NCBI RefSeq assembly: GCF_018138715.1
Contig: NZ_JAGSHX010000006.1
Location: 5,332,001 to 5,396,000, forward strand
Direction: 5' to 3'
From: Streptomyces asiaticus
GTDB lineage: Bacteria; Actinomycetota; Actinomycetes; Streptomycetales; Streptomycetaceae
DNA: 64,000 nucleotides
Both the position numbers and the translations under genes were made by a program. Position 1 is the stretch's first letter. Each line of letters opens with the position of its first letter. A model generated the notes under the pieces. The model worked only from the letters and a program-made list of their open reading frames with translations. It had not been told where the DNA came from and did no database searches. Of this stretch, positions 11,868 to 19,952 are shown piece by piece.

Positions 11868-11887
11868 CTCTGGGGAGATCCCCAGAG
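11868..11887 (+). terminator. Stem-loop after the acyl-CoA dehydrogenase pair
   Basis: CTCTGGGG - AGAT - CCCCAGAG: a perfect 8-bp stem with a 4-base loop, 43 bp after the stop codon at 11825. No U-run follows, as is usual in Streptomyces. Confidence 0.55.
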
Positions 11888-12266
11888 CTTCTGAGGTGAC
11901 CGAGCGTTGATACCAGGTTGTTTCCTAGGCGTGACTCGTCACAGGCTGGAGTCGGGCCCGGGCTCGGGTACTCTCCGTGGGGTGCGAGCGCTTATGGGGT
12001 GCGAGAAGCCCGGCGTTGCCCATGGGGCGATTCCGGGCATGACGACGTGCCCCGCTCTCCCGGGGTATGCGACGCCCCATCCTCGATGTTCGAGTCCTCG
12101 GGACGCGTGTCGCACAGTATGCCCCACGCATACTCCTTGGCGCTGGAATATGACCGAAGCGCTTGTTGGGGTGACTGTACGTCAACCATGCTGTCCCGCA
12201 CGGGGGTACCTCCCAGCGGTGGCTGGGGGAGTGTCACGGTCCGTGACCTCTTGGAGGTACAAGGCG
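11888..12266. other. Non-coding stretch upstream of the GHKL gene
   Basis: About 380 bp without a convincing gene: the overlapping open frames lack family motifs and Streptomyces-like third-position bias. It holds a hairpin at 12210-12231 (CTCCCAGC / GCTGGGGGAG), a type of inverted repeat common in Streptomyces intergenic DNA, and presumably the promoter of the downstream gene. Confidence 0.5.
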
Positions 12267-12293
12267 ATGTGTCTGCCGGTTCGGATGGTGTGA
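12267..12293 (+). CDS. Eight-codon upstream ORF (leader peptide MCLPVRMV)
   Basis: ATG at 12267 has the best ribosome site of the neighbourhood (TTGGAGGT upstream). It encodes MCLPVRMV and stops at TGA 12291-12293, three bases before the GTG of the GHKL gene and in the same frame. The GHKL start itself has no clear ribosome site. This suggests that ribosomes terminating on the uORF reinitiate on the main gene, or that stop-codon readthrough links them. Expression is unproven. Confidence 0.45.
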   Translation: MCLPVRMV

Positions 12294-12296
12294 GCG

Positions 12297-12854
12297 GTGC
12301 AGGTGCTTCAGGCGCAGATGGAAGTCAGGCCCGACCCGGCGGAGGTGAGCCGTGCCCGTCGATGGGCCCGTTCGCGGCTTGTCGGATCCGGGATCGGAGC
12401 CGATGAGCCACTCGCCGAGACGTTGATTCTGCTCATTTCCGAACTCGTCACCAACGCCGTGGTGCACACCGGCTGTCCGGCCGTGCTGCGGATGCTCTTC
12501 CCCGCCCAGTCGATGGGCGGCGGGAGCGGTGGCGGTGCCGGGGGCGGGGCGCCGGGGTCGTTCCCGAACCGGGGTGCCGGTGTGGGAACGGTCCGGGTCG
12601 AGGTCGCCGATGCCAGTGACCGCGCTCCGCGCCAGCGCTGCGCCGATGAGGGGGACACTCATGGGCGCGGGCTGGAGCTGGTCGACGGTCTCGCCGACCG
12701 CTGGGGCTGGCAGCCGGAGGGCTCCGGGAAGCGGATCTGGTGTGAAATCGACCGCGCGAAGGGCGAGGAGCCGCTCTCCAAGAAGCGAGCGGCCTCCCAT
12801 GCGCCGTCACACATGGGGCGAATCAGACAAAGTCCAGACCAGGTGTTGACGTGA
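12297..12854 (+). CDS. GHKL (HATPase_c) ATP-binding regulatory protein, anti-sigma-factor-like
   Basis: 185-residue single-domain histidine-kinase-like ATPase of the RsbW/SpoIIAB-type group abundant in Streptomyces. Visible boxes are the N-box LISELVTNAVVHTG (Glu and Asn for Mg-ATP), a degenerate G1 box VADASDRAPR and the G2-type segment GRGLELVDGLADRWGW. A Gly-rich loop (about residues 70-90) separates strands. Members regulate sigma factors by binding and phosphorylating anti-anti-sigma factors, but no partner gene is adjacent. Start is GTG 12297, right after an 8-codon uORF; an ATG at 12318 is an alternative. It sits oddly inside a catabolic block and appears older than the genes around it. 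Confidence 0.82.
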   Translation: MQVLQAQMEVRPDPAEVSRARRWARSRLVGSGIGADEPLAETLILLISELVTNAVVHTGCPAVLRMLFPAQSMGGGSGGGAGGGAPGSFPNRGAGVGTVRVEVADASDRAPRQRCADEGDTHGRGLELVDGLADRWGWQPEGSGKRIWCEIDRAKGEEPLSKKRAASHAPSHMGRIRQSPDQVLT

Positions 12855-13126
12855 CGTGTTCGGTTGATCACTCTAGGATCAGCGATTCGTCGCGAGGGGA
12901 CGCCGAGGGCTGTGGTGTCTCTGTGGTCGGTGTGTTCACAGGGACGTTCCTTGGCGAGTGCGGGTCGCGCCCCCGCTGCTGAAACAGGGCTCAGCGTCGG
13001 GAGCCGGGTGGCGGTGCGCGGTGCCGTGCTCGGGGCGCGCATGAGCGCACCGCCACCCGAAAGAGACCGGCCCGCCGTCCCCTCCATGGGCATCGGAGAC
13101 ATCAGGGCATGGGCGGCGGTAAGCCG

Positions 13127-14053
13127 TCAGAGGATCGCGACGGGTGCGACGGGCGCGCCTGTGCCGCCGACGAACGGCTCCGGCGGGGCCGACAGCAGAA
13201 AGACGTAGCGCCGCTCTTCGGCGCAGGCTTCGGAGAGTTCCTCCAGATTCCAGTTCTGGCCCTGGAGCATGCCCATCTCGACCAGGTCGAGGGCGTGGAC
13301 CGGCATCCAGAGGTCCTCGATTTCCGGTGGGAAGGCCTCGAAGGTCAGGGTGTCATTGGCGACCGCCGCCACATCGCGGGCGTGGAACCACTCGGGCGTG
13401 CGCAGGGACAGCCCCGGCGAGGGGAACGCGTACGCCTCCTTCTCGCCCGCCAGGTACCGCTGGATCTGCCCGGTGCGGACGAGCGCGATATCGCCGGAAC
13501 GCACCCTTGCCCCGGCCAGCTCCTCGGCGGCGTCGAGGTCTTCGGGGGTGACCACATGCCCCTCGGGCAGCCGCTCGGCGCCCCGGGCCCGGGCCACATC
13601 GAGCAGCACCCCGCGCGAGACGAGGGGTCCCGCCCTGTCGATACCGCTGAAGGCGGCGCGGTCATGGGGGGTGATGGAGTCTGCGGGGCGGCCGTTGTAG
13701 ATCTTGCCGGAGTGCGAGACATGAGTCAGCCCGTCCCAGTGGGTACCGGCCTGGAGCCCCATCGTCACGGCGTCGTCGCTGGTCGCCACCGTGCCCGGGC
13801 CGAACATCTCGAAGTTGACCGCGATCATCGTATGCAGCGGGTTGACCCGCCCGGGGATCATTCCGGTCTGGATGCCGTCCTGCCGGAGCGGTACCGCGAG
13901 CGGCACGCGACGGCCGGTCCGTATCGTCGCGGCGGCCTCCCGGACCACGGCGTCGGTGATCAGGTTGAGCGTGCCGATCTCGTCCGCCGTCCCCCAGCGG
14001 CCCCAGTTGTTGACGCGCTTGGCGATCTCGCGGAACTCGGCTGGCAGCGTCAT
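13127..14053 (-). CDS. Cyclase-family hydrolase (kynurenine-formamidase-like metal enzyme)
   Basis: 308-residue member of the cyclase family (Pfam Cyclase), metal-dependent hydrolases acting on amides, lactones or ring bonds in aromatic and alicyclic catabolism. The family metal motif is seen as GTHWDGLTHVSHSGKIYNG; an N-terminal WGRWGTADEIGTLNLIT and the segment DIALVRTGQ also fit. The ATG at 14053 is chosen over the longer frame because GAAGGAGAC stands just upstream and the family N-terminus starts there. It is divergent from the SDR gene, with operator site 3 between them, so it probably belongs to the same catabolic regulon and opens a ring or lactone intermediate. Confidence 0.85.
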   Translation of the reverse strand: MTLPAEFREIAKRVNNWGRWGTADEIGTLNLITDAVVREAAATIRTGRRVPLAVPLRQDGIQTGMIPGRVNPLHTMIAVNFEMFGPGTVATSDDAVTMGLQAGTHWDGLTHVSHSGKIYNGRPADSITPHDRAAFSGIDRAGPLVSRGVLLDVARARGAERLPEGHVVTPEDLDAAEELAGARVRSGDIALVRTGQIQRYLAGEKEAYAFPSPGLSLRTPEWFHARDVAAVANDTLTFEAFPPEIEDLWMPVHALDLVEMGMLQGQNWNLEELSEACAEERRYVFLLSAPPEPFVGGTGAPVAPVAIL

Positions 14054-14126
14054 GGCGTCTCCTTCGGCGTTCCCGGTCGACGTTTGTGTGCGGGGGCTTG
14101 TACTCGGGCCGCGTCTGCTCAAAAAT

Positions 14127-14141
14127 CTAACGGACCGTCAG
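14127..14141. promoter_or_regulatory. Operator site 3 of the catabolic regulon
   Basis: CTAACGGACCGTCAG, flanked T/A: one half-site perfect (CGTCAG), the other with one change. It lies in the divergent promoter region between the cyclase gene (start 14053) and the SDR operon (start 14164). Confidence 0.75.
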
Positions 14142-14163
14142 AAACTCCGGGAGGGGATGCGAC

Positions 14164-15075
14164 GTGGGCAACTTCTTGGACGGCAAGGTGGTCGCCGTCA
14201 CCGGGGCCGGACGCGGTATCGGACGAGCGGTGGCCCTCGCCTGCGCGGCCGAGGGGGCCCAGGTCGTCGTCAACGACTACGGGGTCTCGATCGAGGGCGG
14301 CGAACCGAGCAGTGAGGTCGCCGAGGCCGTGGTCAAGGAGATCGCGGCAGCGGGCGGCGAGGCGGTCGCGGTCGCCGACGACATCTCGACCATGGCCGGT
14401 GGCCAGCGGATCGTGGACACCGCGCTGGAGCGGTACGGACGGCTGGACGGCGTCGTCTGCGTCGCCGGGATTCTGCGCGAGCGGATGCTGTTCAACATGT
14501 CCGAGGAGGAGTGGGACCCGGTCGTCGCCACCCATCTCAAGGGCACCTTCACGGTCTTCCGGGCGGCGTCGGCGGTGATGCGCCGCCAGCGCTCCGGCAC
14601 CCTGATCGGCTTCACCAGCGGCAACCACCAGGGCAGCGTCGCCCAGGCCAACTACGCCTCCGCCAAGGGCGGGATCATCTCCCTGATGCGCAGCGCCGCG
14701 CTGGGGCTCCACAAGTACGGCGTCACGGCGAACTGTGTCGCCCCGGTCGCCCGTACCCGGATGTCCGCCAACGTACCGATGGAGCTCAAGGAGATCGGCG
14801 AGCCGGAGGACGTGGCGGCCCTGGTCGTCTATCTGCTGAGCGAGCGCGCCCGCGCGGAGCGGATCACCGGGCAGGTCTATACGATCGCGGGCCCCAAGAT
14901 CGCGGTCTGGGCCCAGCCCCGTGAAGTGCGCGCCGGATACGCCGAGGGCGGCTGGACCCCGGAGAAGATCGCCGACTTCCTCCCGGGCACGGTCGGCACC
15001 GACCCCATGCCGATGCTGGCCCAGCTGGAGGCCATGGCCCAGGCCGCCGCCGACGGCCAACGCCCCAACGCCTGA
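14164..15075 (+). CDS. Short-chain dehydrogenase/reductase (3-hydroxyacyl-CoA dehydrogenase-like)
   Basis: 303-residue classical SDR that should oxidise or reduce a hydroxyl/keto group with NAD(P). Cofactor loop TGAGRGIG near the N-terminus, strand motif VCVAGI (the NAG position), YASAK with catalytic Tyr and Lys, and the Asn region KGTF. The loop NDYGVSIEGGEPSSE and the C-terminal tail resemble the dehydrogenase part of peroxisomal multifunctional enzyme type 2, which acts on 3-hydroxyacyl-CoA. The GTG at 14164 has GGGAGGGG upstream. First gene of a four-gene operon (SDR, acyl-CoA dehydrogenase, aldehyde dehydrogenase, alcohol dehydrogenase) under operator site 3. Confidence 0.88.
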   Translation: MGNFLDGKVVAVTGAGRGIGRAVALACAAEGAQVVVNDYGVSIEGGEPSSEVAEAVVKEIAAAGGEAVAVADDISTMAGGQRIVDTALERYGRLDGVVCVAGILRERMLFNMSEEEWDPVVATHLKGTFTVFRAASAVMRRQRSGTLIGFTSGNHQGSVAQANYASAKGGIISLMRSAALGLHKYGVTANCVAPVARTRMSANVPMELKEIGEPEDVAALVVYLLSERARAERITGQVYTIAGPKIAVWAQPREVRAGYAEGGWTPEKIADFLPGTVGTDPMPMLAQLEAMAQAAADGQRPNA

Positions 15076-15131
15076 CCCCGGCAGCGGCGGGCGTACGGAA
15101 ACACCCACCAGGGCCGACGAGGGGAGAGGCT

Positions 15132-16511
15132 GTGGACTTCGCTTTCGGGCCGGAGGACGAGCGGTTCCGCGCCGAGGCGCGCGACTGGCTGGCCGAGCAC
15201 TTCACCGGACCGTTCGCCGCCCTCAAGCAGCAGACCGGCGGCCACCCCGGCGAGGCGCACGGCGACATGGCCGTACGCCGCGCCTGGGAGCGAGAGCTCG
15301 GCACGGGCGGCTGGATCGGCCTGGGCTGGGACCGTACGGACGGGGCGTACGGCAACCGCGCCGCGACGCTGACCCAACAGGTCGTCTGGGCCGAGGAGTA
15401 CGCCCGCGCCGGGGCGCCCGGCCGGCTGGGCCATATCGGCGAGAACCTCCTCGGGCCCACTCTGCTCGCCCATGGCGACTCCGCCCAGCGCACCCGCTTC
15501 CTGCCGCCCATCGCCCGTGGCGAGGAGGTGTGGTGCCAGGGCTACAGCGAACCCGACGCCGGTTCGGACCTCGCCGGGCTGCGGACCCGCGCCGTCCGCG
15601 ACCCGGGCGAGGGCACCTATCGCATCACCGGGCAGAAGATCTGGACCTCCCTCGCCCATGAGGCCGACTGGTGCTTTGTGCTGGCGCGCACCGAGGAGGG
15701 CTCACAGCGCCATCATGGACTCTCCTTTCTGCTGGTGCCGATGGACCAGCCGGGACGGATCGAGGTGCGGCCGATCCGGCAGCTGACCGGGACCGCGGAG
15801 TTCAACGAGGTGTTCTTCGACGGGGCCGTGGCCCGCGCCGAACACCTCGTCGGCGGCGCGGGCCACGGCTGGCGCGTGGCCATGAGCCTGCTGGCGGTGG
15901 AGCGCGGGGTCTCCACCCTGGTCCAGCAGATCGGCTTCGCCCGGGAGCTGAGCCGGGTGGTGCGGCTGGCGCTGGAGACCGGCGCCGCGGAGGAGCCCGT
16001 CCTGCGTGACCGGCTCATACGGCAGTGGGCCGAGCTCAAGGCCATGCGCTGGAACGCCCTGCGCACCCTGGGCAGCGCACAGCGCCCCGGCCCGAACTCC
16101 GCCCCGCCGGCCGGGGACCCCGCCCCGCGGAAGGCCGCCCCCCATGACCTCCCCCCGAGGAGCGCGGACCCCCAGGCCACCGGCTCACCCGATCCCGGCT
16201 CACCCGATCCCGGCCCGCGGCACTCCGGCCCCCAGTACTCCGGACCGCAGGACCCCGGCGCGCCCAGCGTCGCCAAGCTGCTGTGGGGCGGCTGGCATCA
16301 GCGGCTCGGCGAGCTGGCCGTGCAGGTGAGAGGCGCCGCGGCCGCACTCGGCCCGGCGCGCTGGACCGCCGGCCGGCCGTACGAACTCGACGCCTTCCAG
16401 CGTCTCTTCCTCTTCTCCCGCGCCGACACCATCTACGGCGGCTCCGACGAGATCCAGCGCACCATCATCGCCGAGCGCGTACTTCACCTCCCCAAGGAAT
16501 CACGCCGATGA
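15132..16511 (+). CDS. Acyl-CoA dehydrogenase with disordered insertion
   Basis: 459-residue acyl-CoA dehydrogenase. Core motifs: WCQGYSEPDAGSDLAGLRT, ITGQKIWTSLA, and C-terminal GGSDEIQRTIIAERVLHLPK. The Glu before GTS/GGS found in medium-chain enzymes is Gly here (IYGGSDEIQR). An insertion of about 65 residues rich in Pro, Asp and Gly (with SPDPGSPDPG) separates the helical C-terminal domain halves and is unlike typical 380-400-residue relatives. GTG start at 15132. The last four bases overlap the next gene (ATGA), so translation is coupled. Confidence 0.9.
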   Translation: MDFAFGPEDERFRAEARDWLAEHFTGPFAALKQQTGGHPGEAHGDMAVRRAWERELGTGGWIGLGWDRTDGAYGNRAATLTQQVVWAEEYARAGAPGRLGHIGENLLGPTLLAHGDSAQRTRFLPPIARGEEVWCQGYSEPDAGSDLAGLRTRAVRDPGEGTYRITGQKIWTSLAHEADWCFVLARTEEGSQRHHGLSFLLVPMDQPGRIEVRPIRQLTGTAEFNEVFFDGAVARAEHLVGGAGHGWRVAMSLLAVERGVSTLVQQIGFARELSRVVRLALETGAAEEPVLRDRLIRQWAELKAMRWNALRTLGSAQRPGPNSAPPAGDPAPRKAAPHDLPPRSADPQATGSPDPGSPDPGPRHSGPQYSGPQDPGAPSVAKLLWGGWHQRLGELAVQVRGAAAALGPARWTAGRPYELDAFQRLFLFSRADTIYGGSDEIQRTIIAERVLHLPKESRR

Positions 16512-17974
16512 CGAAGACCTACGCGCACTGGATCGACGGCTCGTGGCGGGCTCCCGGGAACGGGCACTACCCCGTCATCAACCCCGCCACCGAGGAAACC
16601 GTCGGCCATGCCCCCGAGGCCGACCCGGCCGATGTGGACGCCGCGGTCCGAGCCGCCCGGGCCGCGTACGACGGATGGTCGCGCACCGCCCCAAAGGAGC
16701 GCGCCGCCGTACTCGACCGGGCCGCCGATCTGCTCGCCGAGCACGCCCCGGACCTGGTGCCCCTCGTCCAGGCGGAGACCGGGGCGACGCTGCGCGTCAC
16801 CTCGTCCCTCCAGGTGCCCCCGGCGATCGACCGCTTCCGCCGCTATGCGCGCGGCGCCCTCGAACCGGACACCGTGCCGCTGGCCCCGCTGCCCCTGGCC
16901 GCCACCCCGCTGGCGCCCGGCGGGCTGATCGGAGCGGCAGCGGTCCGCCGTCCCCTGGGTGTCGTCTGCTGCATCACCTCCTACAACTTCCCTCTCACGA
17001 ATCTCGCGGGCAAGGTGGCCCCGGCCCTGGCCATGGGCAATACGGTCGTGGCCAAACCCGCGCCGCAAGATCCGCTGTGCTGTCTCGAACTCGGCCCGCT
17101 GCTGAAGGAGGCCGGGCTCCCGGACGGTGCCTTCAATGTCGTCACCGGCTCGCGCGCGGCCGCCGGCGAGGCGCTGGTCGCGCACCCCGGTGTCGACATG
17201 GTCAGCTTCACCGGATCCACCGCCGTGGGGAAGAAGATCGCCGAATCCGCGGGGCGGTCGATGAAGCGCACCCTGATGGAACTCGGGGGCAAGGGCGCGG
17301 CCATCGTCCTGGGGGACGCCGACGAGCGAGTGATCGCGTCGGCGGTCGGGGCGGTCGGTTCGACCTTCTCCTTTCACAGCGGGCAGATCTGCACGGCGCC
17401 GACCCGTGTGCTCGTACATCGATCGCTGTACGAGAAGGTCATCGCCGCACTCACACACTACGCAGAGTCACTGAAGATCGGGGACCCTGTGGATAACTCC
17501 ACGGTCGTCGGTCCGTTGATCTCCGCCGCGCAGCGCGATCGCGTCGAGGCGTATGTCTCCGGCGCCCGTGAGCAGGGCGCCCGGATCGTCGTGGGCGGCG
17601 AACGCCCCGCGCTCAAGCCCGGCTTCTACGTCGCCCCCACGCTGATCGCCGACGCCGACCCCGCGATGACCGTCGCGCGCGAGGAGTTGTTCGGCCCGGT
17701 CGTCGTGGCCCTGCCCTTCGACGACGAGGACGAGGCGGTGCGGATCGCCGACGCCACCCCCTACGGCCTCTACGACTACGTCTTCAGCGCCGACGCGGGC
17801 CGTGCCTGGGCCCTCGCCGCCCGCCTGCGCAGCGGAAACGTCGGCATCAACACCGCCCAGCGCCACCCCGAGACACCGTTCGGCGGCTTCAAGGAAAGCG
17901 GAGTCGGCCGCGACGGCGGCTCGTTCGGGCTGCACGCGTACAGCGAACTCCAGTCGCTGGTCTGGGTCGCCTGA
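16508..17974 (+). CDS. NAD(P)-dependent aldehyde dehydrogenase
   Basis: 488-residue aldehyde dehydrogenase that oxidises an aldehyde to the acid. Visible features are the cofactor segment FTGSTAVGKKIAESAG, the catalytic Glu motif MELGGKGA and the nucleophilic Cys in GQICTAPTR; C-terminal PFGGFKESGVGRDGG is standard. An Ala/Pro/Leu-rich loop around residues 125-140 is slightly longer than usual. Start ATG overlaps the stop of the preceding dehydrogenase. With the alcohol dehydrogenase downstream it forms an alcohol-to-acid oxidation pair feeding an acyl-CoA ligase. Confidence 0.93.
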   Translation: MTKTYAHWIDGSWRAPGNGHYPVINPATEETVGHAPEADPADVDAAVRAARAAYDGWSRTAPKERAAVLDRAADLLAEHAPDLVPLVQAETGATLRVTSSLQVPPAIDRFRRYARGALEPDTVPLAPLPLAATPLAPGGLIGAAAVRRPLGVVCCITSYNFPLTNLAGKVAPALAMGNTVVAKPAPQDPLCCLELGPLLKEAGLPDGAFNVVTGSRAAAGEALVAHPGVDMVSFTGSTAVGKKIAESAGRSMKRTLMELGGKGAAIVLGDADERVIASAVGAVGSTFSFHSGQICTAPTRVLVHRSLYEKVIAALTHYAESLKIGDPVDNSTVVGPLISAAQRDRVEAYVSGAREQGARIVVGGERPALKPGFYVAPTLIADADPAMTVAREELFGPVVVALPFDDEDEAVRIADATPYGLYDYVFSADAGRAWALAARLRSGNVGINTAQRHPETPFGGFKESGVGRDGGSFGLHAYSELQSLVWVA

Positions 17975-17995
17975 GGCACCGGAAGGGTGATGAGG

Positions 17996-19045
17996 ATGAG
18001 AGGCGTCATCTTCGACGGCACCGCGCCGCGCGTGGTCGAGGACTTGGAGGTGCGCGGCCCCGGCCCCGGCGAGGTGCTGGTGCGCATCGCCGCCGCCGGG
18101 CTGTGCCACAGCGATCTGTCGGTCGTCGACGGCACGATCCCCTTCCCCCTCCCCGTGGTCCTCGGCCACGAGGGCGCGGGCGTGGTCGAGGAAGTCGGGC
18201 CGGGTGTCACCCATGTCGCAGCCGGCGACCATGTGGCCCTCTCCACCCTCGCCAACTGCGGGACCTGCGCCGACTGTGCCCGGGGCCGCCCCACCATGTG
18301 CCGTGCGGCGATCGGCCGTCCGACCCGGCCGTTCCGCCGCGGCGACGAGCGGCTGTACAACTTCGCCTCGAACTCCGCCTTCGCCGAGCGCACCCTCGTC
18401 ACCGCCGTCCAGGCGGTGCCGATCCCCGAGGACATCCCGCTCGTCCCCGCCGCCCTCATCGGCTGTGCCGTCCTCACCGGCGTCGGCGCCGTGCTCAACC
18501 GCGCCAAGGTGGACCGCGGTGAGTCGGTCGTCGTCATCGGCAGCGGCGGCATCGGGCTCAATGTGCTGCAAGGGGCCCGGATCGCCGGGGCGTCGCCCAT
18601 CGTCGCCGTGGACTCCAACCCCGCAAAGGAGCCGATGGCCCGGCGGTTCGGCGCGACCCACTTCGTCCCCTCCGCCGACGCCGTACGGGAGATCCTGCCG
18701 ACCGGCGCGGACCACGCCTTCGAATGCGTCGGCTCCACCGGGCTCATCCGCCAGGCCGTCGATCTGCTCGACCGGCACGGCCAGGCGGTGCTGCTCGGGG
18801 TGCCGCCCGCCGACGCCGAGGCGGCCTTCCGCGTCTCCTCCATGTATCTGGACAAGTCCATCCTGGGCTGCCGCTACGGCTCCTCACGGCCGCAGGCCGA
18901 CATCGCGCTGTACGCCGACCTCTACCGGCAGGGGCGGCTGCTGCTGGACGAACTCGTGAGCCGGACCTACCCCTTGGAGGACTTCGCCAAGGCCGCCGAC
19001 GACGCCCACCACGGCCGGGTGGCGCGTGCCGTGCTCACCTTCTGA
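17996..19045 (+). CDS. Zinc-dependent alcohol dehydrogenase (MDR family, class III-like)
   Basis: 349-residue medium-chain dehydrogenase/reductase. Catalytic zinc ligands in AGLCHSDLSVVDG and GHEGAGVVEEVG; structural zinc Cys cluster NCGTCADCARGRPTMC; nucleotide loop GSGGIGLNVLQGA followed by VDSN (NAD-type). It should oxidise a primary alcohol, supplying the aldehyde dehydrogenase just upstream. ATG 17996 (MRGVIFDG) is preferred because GGAAGG is 9 bases upstream; GTG 17987 and ATG 17990 are too close to that site. Last gene of the SDR operon. Confidence 0.9.
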   Translation: MRGVIFDGTAPRVVEDLEVRGPGPGEVLVRIAAAGLCHSDLSVVDGTIPFPLPVVLGHEGAGVVEEVGPGVTHVAAGDHVALSTLANCGTCADCARGRPTMCRAAIGRPTRPFRRGDERLYNFASNSAFAERTLVTAVQAVPIPEDIPLVPAALIGCAVLTGVGAVLNRAKVDRGESVVVIGSGGIGLNVLQGARIAGASPIVAVDSNPAKEPMARRFGATHFVPSADAVREILPTGADHAFECVGSTGLIRQAVDLLDRHGQAVLLGVPPADAEAAFRVSSMYLDKSILGCRYGSSRPQADIALYADLYRQGRLLLDELVSRTYPLEDFAKAADDAHHGRVARAVLTF

Positions 19046-19102
19046 ACGGGCGGCGTCCGGTTCTGAACGGGTAGCGTCCGATCCTGAACGGGTAGCGTCC
19101 GG
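19040..19102 (+). repeat. Three 21-bp tandem repeats starting at the ADH stop codon
   Basis: Copies at 19040-19060, 19061-19081 and 19082-19102, consensus TTCTGAACGGGTAGCGTCCGG with 1-3 differences. The first copy contains the last sense codon and TGA of the alcohol dehydrogenase, so the 3' end of the gene has been copied twice. Function unknown. Confidence 0.85.
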
Positions 19103-19182
19103 TGCGTCTGACGACGAGGGCTGTTCACCCGGCCTTCCCGTCGCCGTTGCCCAGCTTGTGGGCTCCGCCGGTTACGTTGCTC

Positions 19183-19199
19183 TGGTGGAACGTTCCCGC
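19183..19199. promoter_or_regulatory. LacI-family operator, copy A
   Basis: TGGTGGAACGTTCCCGC with central palindrome GGAACGTTCC. The exact reverse complement (17 of 17) lies at 21864-21880, by the first permease gene; the LacI gene lies between. The central CG of a 10-bp palindrome is typical for LacI/GalR operators. Confidence 0.8.
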
Positions 19200-19952
19200 C
19201 TGGATGGCGCAGCCGGTAAGGCAGCCGAGACGGCAGTCGATGTGACAGCCGAGACGGCAGTTGACGTGACAGCCGAGACGGCAGCCGAGATGGACACCCC
19301 TCTCACCGTGGTCTTCGACCTCGGCGAGGTGCTGACACGGCCGCGCGGGCTGTCCGGTCTGGAGGAACGGCTGGCCGGGCTGCTCGGCGTCGAGGAAGCG
19401 GCGTTCGCCGAGGCGTACTGGGCACATCGCGACGCCTACGACCTCGGCAGCTCCGACATCGCCTACTGGTCGGCCGTGGCCGGCGCGCTCGGCGCCCCGC
19501 TGCGCCCCGGCACGGTCGACGCGCTGGTGAGCGCCGAAGTCGACATCTGGACACGGCTCGACGGGCCCTCCCACGCCCTGGTGGAGGATCTGCGGCGGCA
19601 TGGCGCCCGGCTCGCGCTGCTGTCGAACGCCCCCCATGTGCTGGCCAGGACCGCCGAACGCAGCGACTGGTCCGCGCACTTCGACCGGCTGATGTTCTCG
19701 GCGGACCACGGCATCGCCAAGCCCGATCCCGCCGTCTACCGGCGGATGACCGAGCTCCTCGGCACATCTCCGGAGCGCGTCCTCTTCTTCGATGACCGCC
19801 GTAAGAACATCGACGCGGCCAGGGAGCACGGCTGGGACGCCCAGCTGTGGACCGGGGCCGCGGCCGCCCGCGCCGTCCTCGCCGACCGCGGCCTGCTGCC
19901 CCACGGGCCGACCCGGGACGGCTCCATGAGCTGTGGTACTGGTAGCCGGTGA
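19185..19952 (+). CDS. HAD-superfamily hydrolase (phosphatase-like)
   Basis: Haloacid-dehalogenase-fold hydrolase. Motif I is VVFDLGEVL (nucleophilic Asp), motif II LALLSNAP, motif III Lys in GIAKPDPAVY and motif IV VLFFDDRRKN. Size fits small-molecule phosphatases of subfamily IA. The start is uncertain. GTG 19185 overlaps the LacI operator, has TTACGT 7 bases upstream and would give a leaderless mRNA with an N-terminal AETAVDVT repeat extension (255 aa). ATG 19290 directly before the HAD domain would give 220 aa. Its stop overlaps the LacI start by 4 bp (GTGA). I infer that it dephosphorylates a metabolite of the imported compound. Confidence 0.8.
   Translation: MERSRLDGAAGKAAETAVDVTAETAVDVTAETAAEMDTPLTVVFDLGEVLTRPRGLSGLEERLAGLLGVEEAAFAEAYWAHRDAYDLGSSDIAYWSAVAGALGAPLRPGTVDALVSAEVDIWTRLDGPSHALVEDLRRHGARLALLSNAPHVLARTAERSDWSAHFDRLMFSADHGIAKPDPAVYRRMTELLGTSPERVLFFDDRRKNIDAAREHGWDAQLWTGAAAARAVLADRGLLPHGPTRDGSMSCGTGSR

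Noticed and set aside
12060..12125. tRNA-like T-arm (GTTCGAGTCC)
   Set aside because: No acceptor or anticodon stem can be formed around it.
11907..12406. Several overlapping open frames upstream of the GHKL gene
   Set aside because: No conserved motif, poor codon bias and mutual overlap; only the 8-codon uORF has a good ribosome site.
12864..13208. 114-residue plus-strand frame running into the cyclase gene
   Set aside because: No family match and overlaps the 3' end of the well-supported cyclase. The part MSAPPPERDRPAVPSMGIGD might be a remnant of a gene truncated when the catabolic block was acquired, but this cannot be shown.
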